64,000 nt of DNA. Origin: Lineus longissimus (taxonomy: Eukaryota > Nemertea > Pilidiophora > Heteronemertea > Lineidae). Position numbers and translations under genes: made by a program. Below, one piece after another: positions 1 through 11,400 of this stretch. Under the pieces are notes generated by a model. That model saw only the letters and a list, made by a program, of their open reading frames with translations. It was not told the DNA's origin and did not search any database. The stretch spans positions 10,540,001 to 10,604,000 of the forward strand of contig NC_088312.1 of assembly GCF_910592395.1 (NCBI RefSeq), written 5' to 3'. Each line of letters begins with the position of its first letter. Position 1 is the stretch's first letter.

Positions 1-1370
1 AACAAAACCATGAAGTGATCTGGTCTATATCTCTCAAGACCATTTATGATATTTTCTGTCAGTTTACAATGGCGATCGACCTGTGCCACACAGGGGTCCA
101 ATCAGACATGGAAAGTCTAAACTGGCGCTTTTATGAACGCGTTGTATGCGACTCTGTCCAAATATCTCATTGCTCCGGCATAACTATGTCGACTTTCGAC
201 AACTTTGCGCACAATGCCTCGTAGACTGAGCGACGGCAGTACCAGCAGATGTCTCGTGCGATAAGCTGTTTGGCCACGAATTCATATTTCGACATTTGCA
301 AGTCATTCAAGCATAAAGCCATTAACCTCATACAGATGTTTATGGTTCTATTCGACGGCAACAACCGAATGATTTCATTTTGATAATGATCCGATAGAAC
401 AGTTATATTTCGTTTTGTTTTCTTCAAACATAGGTTAATCTAGTCGATCGACTGATACATGGATACCGTCTGGCTATTTCCCCATTTTGTACCCGTCTCG
501 ACTGATTTTTATCTTAACAGACAGAGAAGAAACTATTGACAAAACCAGTAGGCACATGAAAAACATGATGAGACACTTGGATGTTTTAGGAGAAATTTCC
601 CATGGCTTTACTCTGAGTCCTCCAAAGCCCTCGCGGAAAGGCTGAACAACGGCTTCTGAATCTTGCAAAAACCACCCACTCCTTTCATCATCCTTGGGCA
701 AAATTGCTCTTTGAATGAATGAACAGTCTGCAGCAGGCTTTCGTCACAATCAAACCATTTCCTTCATAATGTCTTGCCTGTGATTGATGTTCAAGAACAA
801 AGTGCGTAATGTTTGCCTACAATATACATTAGCCTGAGCAGGTCATATTTGAGGTAAATATCATTAGTCAAGCAAGTCACAAGGAAAGTGCATTGGCGCC
901 AAAGAGGCCCCAAATGTTTGCAGTCGAAAGGACTTATTTTTGACAAAATCTTTCATCAGGGAATTGAGATATTAAGTTTCAAAAAAAATTTCTTAGCAGG
1001 ACGCCTCCTTTGTCGATGTCCTTTTCTCATCTGTTCCCCAATTGTCAAGCTGAGCTTCTCATGCTATATAGCTGTTATGAGTTTTCTACTCAACACATAC
1101 AGACATTTCTACATCGATGTGTCTGTTGAAACCTCAACATTGACGTAGCAAAAGAATTTACCCAAAAGCAAAGTTGACAGAAAGGAACTCCCCTGCATAA
1201 ATAGTATAATTTTCATTCTGTCACTGCAGTTCAAGTGGAAAAATATTGTCTGTTAGGCGTGCTATTTGCTGTATGTGAGAAGCCCTAATGAGAAGGCAAG
1301 GTGTAACACAATCATGACGATAGTTTGTTGACATTTTGACCACTTACCAAACTAACTAGGTGTAAAAATT
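1..1370. other. Non-coding stretch, probably TMTC2 intron 1
   Basis: I see no supported gene here. Open frames are under 90 codons, show no recognisable domain and lack flanking splice sites that extend them. TMTC2 exon 2 at 4822 starts in mid-codon, so an upstream exon exists. I searched this stretch and 2223-4821 for a short exon ending in the expected Asp-Asp motif with an AG before a GT donor and found none. Confidence 0.5.
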
Positions 1371-2222
1371 GGTTACAGGAAAATTCGTCCCCGGATAATT
1401 CGTCCCCGGAAAATTCGTCCCCGCAAATTCGTCCCCGGATAATTCGTCCCCAAGGATAATTCGTCCCCGGAAAATTCGTCCCCGAGGATAATTCGTCCCC
1501 GAGGATAGTTCGTCCCCGGAAAATTTGCCCCCGAGGATAATTCGTCCCTGGAAAGTTCGTCCCCGAGGATAATTCGTCCCCAGAAAATTTTACAAAGTTG
1601 AAAGTTTCTGACTTTACTTTCCAAGACTCTTAAGTCTTGTCGAATGGACTGTAGTTATAACTACTACTTTCGATTTTTCTCATTCAGTGTAACATCTCTC
1701 TTTACTACCCTACTAGCTAGTTACCTACCCCACTATTTTCATAGTAGGTAGAGGTAGGCAGGCGAAATATTTTATTGAAGAATTTAGAGTTTTTCTTTCA
1801 TTCTGACCAGTAGAAATACTTAAATAAATTATTTCGCCTGCCTACCTCTACCTACTATGAAAAGAGGGGAGTAGGTAACTAGCTAGTAGGGTAGTAACTA
1901 GAGATATAACACTGAATGTGAAAAGTCGAAAGTAGTAAGTAGTAGCTATTACTAGAAAGTAATGTCAGAAACTTTCAACTTTTGTTTAATTTTCCGGGGA
2001 CGAATTATCCTTGGGCACGAATTTCCCAGGGACGAATTATCCTTGGGCACGAATTTTCCAGGGACGAATTATCCTCGGGGACGAATTTTCCAGGGACGAA
2101 TTATCCTCGGGGACGAATTATCCGGGGACGAATTTTCCTCGGGGACAAATTTTCCGGGGACGAATTTTCCTAGGGGACGCATTTTCCGGGGACGAATTTT
2201 CCGGGGACGAATTTTCCTAGAG
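1371..2222. mobile_element. Foldback transposable element with tandem-repeat arms
   Basis: A long inverted repeat. The left arm (about 1371-1775) begins GGTTACAGGAAAATTCGTCC and contains about 14 tandem variants of a 15-16 bp unit (GGAAAATTCGTCCCCG, GGATAATTCGTCCCCG). It then has a unique part ending in a run of CCTACC/GTAGG blocks. The right arm (about 1827-2222) is its reverse complement in the same order, with units reading CGGGGACGAATTTTCC. The loop is only about 50 bp. This matches foldback elements, whose inverted arms are built from short direct repeats. Frames through the arms give low-complexity Gly-Arg-Asp-Glu peptides and are not genes. A related block lies at 46005-46131 and ends with the complementary terminus. 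Confidence 0.85.
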
Positions 2223-4821
2223 CCGTAAAAATTGTATTGCTCTAGCCAAGAGAAACATAATTGGGCCTAAAGAGAGTTTTTTGAGAATGTCTGCTGATAA
2301 ACTACACATACATGGTTTTGCTCATGCTAATTTCAAAGTTAAATATTTCCTTTAAAGATGCTTCTTTTCGAAAAAGCTTTGCCCCTGTCAAAAAGGAAGT
2401 GAAGTGATATCTGTTTCATGAAACATCCTGTGGAAAACTAGTGTCTTTGTAGTGAAATAGCTTGGATTGTCTACTTTTCGATAAAAAATTGCTTTATAGA
2501 GAGTACGATACTGAATCGTTCTAAAGTATTCCAATCAGATTCCCTTGCTGAATCATGAATGGGTGTACCAAGGCTACAATATCCAATCTAAACGTATCAA
2601 ATTATGATCAAATTCCATCCAAATTGCACCAACATGGGAAAATGTGTAATCATGACAAGGTCCCCTTCGCACGAGCAGTAGGATACCATAACTCACGCGT
2701 AGAATTCCCAGGACAAATTAGCAAGCGATCTCGTCAAATCAATTTGGTCTAATCTTCCCTTGGTAATGGTCCCTAATGAAGAATCATTTCCCTTACTTTT
2801 CTCAGTAATCTAGCCTTAATTCTGTTTCATTTGTTGGTAATCAAAAATGTCGTGCGATACGGCAATTTGGATAAGAGATTTTGGTCGACCCTGAAACTTA
2901 ATATGTTACATGGCACTTAATAGAACTGTAATTTTGTTCTGTTCAAGGAAGTTGTTTCATATGGTATGAATTGACGCTGACTGGGTTGACTCTATGGTTA
3001 GCTTAGCTTTAAACAGTAGAAAACTTGTGGCTTCGTGTTATGATTGCGAGGACATGGTGATGGAAGATAACTGGCGTGCATGGACGCTTTGATAGCGAAT
3101 CAACATGCGGAATGACCAGGCCATCACCTTGTACAAGTGGTTGTGGATAAATTATTGAAAATATCCTGTGCCCTGTCCCATGTACCTCTGTGGCATTCAA
3201 CCCAATCTTCCCCTGTTTGTTCTACAACAAAACGAGGATGATAAATGAGGATGAACAGCAACTCATTCTCTAATTGTAACTTTCTAATTTAAAGTTTGCA
3301 AACAAGAACTGACTTTCTCACAAATGTATTACTGAAACGCATACAAATTGCACTAAGGACAGATGTATTTGCCACATTTTAATTTGGCTCCAGGCAGTAA
3401 TGTGCGCCATAACGTTCTCATCAACTGTCTGGTGATATAGGGTCATAGGATTGGTTCATATGCCACTATTACTGAATTAATCACCGCCAATTTTATCAGC
3501 AATCGCCACAAAAAGTATGGCTGAATTGCAAAAATTTGTGCTGGTGCATGTGAAATGATTTGTGCATGTGTCTCTGAAAATGGGTGATTGTTCTTTTAGG
3601 GCATACACATTTCAAGTCGGAAATGGTATGAATGTATTTACATCGAAAGCTTGGAAAATCTGCTTGTCTGATGACAGCCATGTCACGAATAAACGTTTGT
3701 AAGGGGAGTATAAAACGGATGGTCACATGTTGCATGCAACTGGCGCTGTGCCTTACTTTGACACATTAAAGTTTCAGACAGAATGCTTGTCTCTGGAATA
3801 GATTCTCAGACATCTTGCAAACAACAATATGAAGACATTTCTTTCCTTGATATACATGTACTAGCAAACAGACAGTATTTTGGATTACGCTTATCAGTTT
3901 ATGGTTTAGTCTTATCGATTTGATTGGCTGTCACAATATAAGATAAAGGCAGTATTTGTAATTTGTTGTTATTAAATTGATTAATTTGTGATGGCTGATT
4001 GACAGTTATCATAATCATTGTGGACATCAATTGTGGTGAAAAGGTATTAAGATATGTCAGAATGGGTTTTGTAAACTACTGCTTTTAAGGAATCTTGAAA
4101 GAAAAACGATAGTTGGGTCAAGAAAAAAATTGAATTGACCAGGTCAAGCTATTGAAATCTTAACCGGGTAGCGCGCGGTTGAAGGGGTATAATGCAGATG
4201 GCTGGGTGGCTCAGAGGTACCCAGAGACACCAATTATGTGCTTGGCACCCTCAATTACACTGATATTATCATTTTGTTCATTTGCAGTCTCAGTGGAATG
4301 TAAATGATGGAGTGGGAAATTTTATCTCAAATGCTGATTGAGAAAATCTCAGCCACTTAAATTTCGTGTCTCTTCAACATTATGATTGAGCAATTATGGC
4401 TTGGCACAAATTTGAACTTTGTGTCTTGTGTAACTGTTCAATTTTGATATTCCCCATCTTGTTGTAATGTAAGCCCTTTCTGTTGGCATGACATTCATGC
4501 ATTAAAGGATTTTGAAGTATCAACATGATCCCCTTTACTTTTGCAAAAAGAAGTTTGCAAAGAAATTCATGAGATCATTAAAAGATATCAGTGTTGGAAC
4601 TTGATAGTACAGTAGAAAGTCAATGATTTTGAACCAGAAGTGGTAGTGGTGGTGGTGGGGGGGGGGGGGGTTGATTAAGATAATACATGATCACAAGTGA
4701 TTACTTTTCTTTTCGTTTAGGATTGAAAGATTTCGAATCTGTTTTCCTTCACATTGCTCCCTGACCTCATCAGATAAAACCTTTTAAAATCACTTATGTC
4801 TGCCTATTTCTCTCATTGCAG
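2223..4821. other. Non-coding stretch upstream of TMTC2 exon 2
   Basis: No gene is supported. The largest frames are under 80 codons and unlike known proteins. Likely TMTC2 intron 1. A poly-G tract follows GGT repeats near 4645-4670, and the stretch ends in the acceptor of exon 2. Confidence 0.5.
4644..4670 (+). repeat. GGT/poly-G simple repeat
   Basis: Several GGT-like triplets run into 14 consecutive G residues. Simple repeat, about 150 bp before TMTC2 exon 2. Confidence 0.9.
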
Positions 4822-5401
4822 TCGTGCTATAAAGAAAAACCAAGACCTCCTGCCGGACACGCCAATAATCAACGTATTCTATGACGATTTCTGGGGTACA
4901 CCTCTGACGCATAGCGGATCACACAAGTCATACCGGCCATTATGCGTGCTCTCTTTCCGCCTCAACTACTACCTTCATGGGTTGAATCCCATGGGCTACC
5001 ACCTGGGCAACATCATACTACACGCCCTAGTCACTGGACTTTTCACACACTTGGCCGGAATAGTCCTGAGAAGAAAACTCGCAGCGTTGTTTGCGGGACT
5101 TCTTTTTGCCGCGCATCCTGTGCACACAGAAGCAGTTGCGGGGATCGTCGGCCGAGCTGATGTCGGATGTTGTTTATTTTTTCTGCTCTCTTTGCTGTCT
5201 TATATGAAATACTGCAAGTTTCGGGACAAGGATCGGCCATTTGCCCAGCGTTGGGCCTTTCTCGTAGGAACTGCCATATTTACTGCTGCTAGCCTGTTGA
5301 CCAAGGAGCAGGGAGTGACCGTGCTGGCAGTCTGTGCCATATATGACATTTTTATACAGAATAAGATACCACCAAAATACATATATTATATTTTTACTAA
5401 G
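4822..5401 (+). CDS. TMTC2: TMTC2 coding exon 2
   Basis: Acceptor TTGCAG at 4816-4821, donor GTAAGT at 5402. The first base completes a serine codon begun upstream; the exon ends in phase 0. It encodes SRAIKKNQDLL, the luminal YDDFWGTPLTHSGSHKSYRP segment, then membrane helices including HPVHTEAVAGIVGRADVG and LLTKEQGVTVLAVCAIYD. The ATG at 4796 lies before the acceptor and is not the true start. Confidence 0.96.
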
Positions 5402-8400
5402 GTAAGTCTGTTTATTATGTTCATATCAGAAAATGAAAGTTCATTTCAGAAATTTATGTTTAAACTTTGATAGTTGAGAATCCCCTTGCTCCTGCTTAGT
5501 GACAATGCAATTCCAACTGGGCTGATTGAATTCAGTTAAAAATGATTGACTAAAGTTACTCAGTGATTGAATACCTTCTCATTCAAGGCACTCATGTCCA
5601 GAATCAGAAAAAAAGAACATCGAGAAACTGATAAATGTCATAACATGCATACCCAACGTGCCCCAAATATTATTTGCGAATAGTCACATATCAAATAAGA
5701 TTAGCCACATTCCCATATTACTAGTCTGGGAATGACCTGAGCATGGTTATCAAAATGAAATGCCAAGATATATTGGGCCAGGCATTAAGTTAAACCAATC
5801 TAAGTGTTTACATGGCGAATGTGTAGACAAACATGCTTGTGGAGTGAAATTGGATTTGTCACAGAAGACCCTCGAGGTAATATTGTCGGCAGTGATAAGG
5901 ATCACAAAATTTGTCCGTGATATTGGATTGTCGGCGGTGCTAATAAATGGTGGGTGCTGGAGGGGGATGCATGGGTGGCGTTTAACCACTTGTAAGATGG
6001 AGTCGAACCGAAATGGCGTGCAAGCTACCCTTATAAATCATAGTGACCCCCTTCAACTCACCATAGGCCAATTGGTTGGAAGTGTGATAAGTTTTGAAGA
6101 TGAAAACTTTATGACTGTTACTGTGAAGAGAGAAGTTCCAAGAAATTAGTTTGCCTATCATGCTGTAACATCACAGAGGGTTAAAAAGACAAACATATAG
6201 ATAAGTTTTTTGTCATGAAAGCAATTAAGATTGTATTATTCCTAATGAATATATCCAACCTACTGACGACCAATTCTGTGGCTAATTCCAACAACATGCA
6301 ATCACAGTTAGTGAAGCAGTTGATGAGGAGATCTGACCATCCTTAGTGTTCTTATGATGACCCTCGATCAGCTCTAATGAATCTCCGAAATGAGAAGAAT
6401 TTGTTGATCAATAATGACTATCACATGCTTGGATTTCCTCCTTCAAAGCTGCTGTGTGCGCAATCAGCTCTGAAATTGACATTGTTGAAGGATTTGCAAA
6501 GCTGGGCAACCATCATGCCCAACAACCCAAGATTGGCAATACATATTGGTGATGACAAGCATGCTATATTAAATGAGTCGCGTCATGCCTGTTGCTTCTC
6601 AAGAATTAATGCTACCGGTAGCTGTTTAATAATGGCAGACGCACGCTCGAAATTTTGCATCATGATTGGTAAGGGTTTTCCTCTCTAATGCCATAGATTG
6701 GCTGGAGTTTTGAAAAGTCGTTGGTCTGACTTCCTCGTTGGGAAGCACCATGTGGATAGACTCTATTGTGGCTGAAATTGACATCGAGGATGTCACGCAA
6801 CTATATAGCCAAGGAGCAGAACAGATCTTTTGGCTTGGTTGACTTCTTGACAGCTTGGCCATGCAATAAACAGATTTGCAGTTGCGGCGCATTGCGCTAT
6901 TGCGCTTATTGCGAAGGGCTGGCAACATTTGAGTTGACATTGCCGAGCTTGAGCTTTGGTATCCTCAAATGGTAACTTGAACTGTTTTAGCAGGTTGTCA
7001 ACCTGAAACACATGACAGGTGCGATCTCCTTGTAACTGTGTACAAGCTCTTGTCCCGAGGAGATCAAATTGTGACGCTTTTTCTATAAACCAATGAAATC
7101 TGTCCTCAGTTCTATATAATGGAAAGCACTCGAAATATCTTACTCTCCTGGACAAATGTGTTATATTTCAATTTACTTGCCAAAGGATATGTATCAGGAA
7201 TATCATTGTGCATGAAAGGAAGTGCTGCTTTGGCCAGAGGCATGTTGGACTCAAGTAAACATGGTATTGTTTGGATGAGAACTTCGAAAAAGCTTATATC
7301 AGCCTGGAATAATATGTGGTCTTTTCAGGCTTATGTGCAAGGTTGATGGGTACCACACACGGCATAAACCTCATTTATACTCTAGTTCCACCCATCTAAG
7401 ACCGGTTCAGAATATTCAATTTGAAAATAGATACTATACATATATGGTTGTTTGATTCCTTTCAAAACGTTCAATTTGGATAGACAGTGGGTTGCTTAAA
7501 CCACGTTGGCCGTTGTTCATGACGTCAAATGTGAAATATGACGTCATATTTCGGTATGGCCTTTCTTTCGATTTTGTAGTAATCAATCAACAAGTCTTAG
7601 ATTGGTGATACTAGAGTACTCTGAATGTTGACATTGAGAAAAAAAGTGTACCGAAATTTCCTATGGCAATGAAAAATGACAAAATGAGGGACATTATTTC
7701 AACCCACTCAATATACATTTACGAGAGCACGTGAGCTCTCTGCTCATTATTGTGTCTTTAGACAATATTTGGGCAAGTTAGGAGCAAATTACGCCATTCC
7801 AACGATTGATGGAGTTTTTGGCTCTGAATCTGGAGCTTGTGCATTTGTTGCTAAATTATTTTGTCTTTTGTGCGGATATCTGCACAACTTCTCCTGTCAT
7901 TGTGCACCGAGTTGATTTCTGCAAACAAAAACTGAAATGAATGGCCTCCAACCACACTCATCAACATTCATGAGAAAATGTGCTTCATTACCCCGACAAC
8001 AAATTAAGCCAATTATGTATTCAGCCTGCCAGAAATTGCACGCAACTATAAACAGGATTTCTGTTTTTGTATGATCATTAATTGGCCGGGATGACTTGGC
8101 TCACCGATTTCGTGAATTTGCTCGTACTACACAATTAAAGGGTTAACCTGACCTTCAGTTATACCCTAAAAAGTTAAAAAGATATAATTTTTTTCTTTTG
8201 TTCTATTGAAATTATCCCAGTTCATTTCGCAAGATACTATATTGTTGCAATTTCCAACCCTGCCAGCAACAATTGTTTGAATTTCTTTCCCTGCCCTTGA
8301 ATTATAAAATCATCCCTAAAGCATTGCTCTTTTTTAAAAAGATTATTTTCAAATAATCGATCCACCCCCTCCCCATCCAAAAACGTTGTGAAAAAGCCAA

Positions 8401-11400
8401 TAGCATTTGCCTAAAGCGTAAGGTTTTGTTGGTTCAGTTGCTAGACGTGATTGATTTATAAATACCTGTCTTATACACAAGCGGGAAGTGCACATCAAAG
8501 TACAAGCTTTTTGAGTAGGTCTAGCATTGATGCGTTGAAGATGTTAAAAGCCAGGTTATTCCCAGCTACCGTACTAATTAAACTCTTTTCCAAAGTTCAT
8601 CATCCTAACATTACATTTGCCAGAGAAAGTTGTTCATTCTTCCATTGGTTTCACTTCGGGAACATCTTGTGAGAGGAGTGGAGGTAGACGCCAATAGCCA
8701 GCCTCGTGGAAGGTTATATGAAAAGCAGATTTCGGAACAACCGTAGATCGTGCTTATGAAATATTGAAAATCTACCCTCTTTCAAGTTCTTGTTGACACA
8801 CAAGCATGTGAGATTGAATTTATAATGATGGGCAGTCAACCTGTTTTCAGTACACATTCGCAGATTGATTTATTGATTACAAGAATATATCAGATGTAAT
8901 CGCTTATACTGCCGTTTGAAATCGATGTGTTCTTGATCTAATATGCCAACCCCCTGGTTAACAGCCATTGAAATCAACTTGTGTGCCATTCGTGGCAATG
9001 GAAAGCGTTAAAGCAATTTCCTCCCATCGCTAGAAAGGATTTCATAGCTTGGTATGAGTACGAATACTCCCTTTACTGGCGAGAGTAAACAGTCACCGAG
9101 GTCAGAAGCCTTGAGGAATCAACTCGTAAGTGATTTCTCCACCAGTATCGGAAGGCAATATCGGCACGAAAGGGCTCAGTCGAGAAATCAGCAGACCAGA
9201 ACTTTGCTTGGAGCTCTTAATTGCTAATATCTGTCATGGGCCGTTGCAGTCATTTGAATCCAGATATGGTCACTTTTCCTTGGTTTAAGGAATTAATACC
9301 GAGCTGGCGGTCATTGGTTGTATAATCAAGACCGCTCGGGTAGACCGAAAATGCAGTCCAAAACCCGAGGCGCTTCGCCGAGGGTTTTGGACGTAATTTG
9401 AGGTCTACCCGAGCGGTCTTGATTATACAACAAATGACAGGCAGCGAGGTATTAATTTCTATTCTAAAAGGTTTCAAAATTAAACAAATTAAATACGATT
9501 TGAAAGGTATATATGTTCCGTTTTCGTCAAAGAATGATCCAGCCTGGTGTCCGGAACTCCGCCATATTGTTGCTTGTGAAGATGACGTCACGCAGCAAGG
9601 GAATTCCCAGTCAAGTGTCGTGATTTCTACCATTTCCTCGTCTTTGACCTCTTCTGAATCCTGACTGACGACCTCGAAAGAGTCCTCGGGTATCCTCCCT
9701 ACTTCACAAATCCCAATATCGGGGAATACTTCAAAATCTCGTGTTCTTGACATTGTTTTGTGGGGCTGAGTCGTTGCTTCTTGGTGGAAATAATTCGTCT
9801 GCTAAAATTCAGAATTTTATACCTACCCAGGCGGTCATTGGTTACGATACCAAGACCGCTCCGATCAAAACGAGGCGTAATGTATTTTGTATTAGAAACA
9901 ATGATATACTGTGACTAAGGCCTTTTAGAATACTGCACTATAAGCAAGATGTTGTAGAAAACACAGTAATTACAGTGTTTAGTCATGTTGGATTTTGAAA
10001 ACCCAGATAGAATGTTCCTTTACTGGTAGCAGATCAACCAATAGTTGATAAGGTCTAGCATCACACCATGCAGGTTTTTTAGAACCTCTAGATGCCGATA
10101 TTTTGATGATTATTGTGTGGACAGATTGGTTGATGCTGACTTCGATGACATCTGTGGAATCTGACCACACTTCCCCTGAGAAATTACCCGGGAGTAATCT
10201 AGAGTAATGTTCTCAGTCAATGCAGTTATCGATTGACGGGAAGTCCATGATCCCTTATCGCCAGCAGGGAGTTACGCTCGATCTAAGCTGCGGTCACGTC
10301 CTTATTTGAGTGAGTGTTCTCTCTAGACTTGTGATGAGATTGAGATGCCAAGTCTTGCCAACGACTCTGTGCATGGGTAGGCCAGATTCCATGAGAGTAG
10401 TGAAACGAAAGACCCAGCTGAGAAAAGTTTAAATGACAGCCCGTTATTAGGCAAATCCATTGGAATCTGCCCAAAAAATCTGTCTTTTTTCACATTCTAC
10501 ACATCGTTTAGAACAAACTTGCTTAGAGGTGTTATCAGAAATGGTGTCAGTGTGTAAAGACATCGAGAGAGAAATTTGAGGTTGACATTTGCAAAGTCAC
10601 TGCACCACTGATTGATTGGAAGCAAATCAGATCAGTCCTCAAGGCCGCTCTTCAGAGTTGCTGACAACTCCTTAATGATGCTCTTTAAGTATTCAAAGCA
10701 GTCCACAAATACTTGCTAATGTTTGAGGGTCAGGAAGTAACTGATCTAATTCCAGTGACATTTTGAATGGCATACTTTTCAGCAAGTTGACTGTTGAGAA
10801 GGCTGTAGATGATCGAGGGCTTGCGATTTTAGTGGTCTCTGAACAGTGCTGACTTGGATGCATATTACTAAAATGGATGTTGTCAAGAAAAATGTGCGAA
10901 AATATTTAAAAGAATTACTGCATGAGCCAGGATGCAGGATCAGCCATGCATTATTCAGATGGCAAGTGCCGATCTTGAGTAGCAAACATTTATTTTATTG
11001 GGCTTAATTTGCTTATGGTGCTTCACGGAGGCATCACTGCCCTTCTTAGGATTCTTCTTGCCGACAAAGTTGTTGACACTCATTTGTGCAGTTGTCGGTT
11101 GCTTAATGCTTCTTGAATATCGAGTTGATTAGTGCCGATTTGCTGTGATGCTCCTCTTCGGGCTCCTATCTGACAGAGTTGATGACATTCATTGGCAATG
11201 CTGTCAGTATGTATGCGGATACAAAGTAACTTGATTATGTCTGTTGTTGTGTCTTGTTAGTAGCTGTCTTATAATTTGGTTTACTATGATAAGGAGCTGT
11301 TGAATCTTTTTCAAGGTGTTTATCTGTCTTACAAGTTGGTGACTGTAACTTGATAAGGAGCTGTTGACTGTCTTTCATGGTTTCAGTATCTGTCTTATAA

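Noticed and set aside
1373-2228. Open frames giving Gly-Arg-Asp-Glu-Phe repeat peptides
   Set aside because: They are translations of the foldback element's tandem units, open in several frames and both orientations because the unit lacks stops.
4190-4250. tRNA-like string GCTGGGTGGCTCAGAGGTACC
   Set aside because: Resembles an A box but no B box or acceptor stem follows at the right distance.
5760-6149. 129-codon plus-strand frame
   Set aside because: Lies in TMTC2 intron 2, no recognisable domain, no splice sites extending it; consistent with chance.
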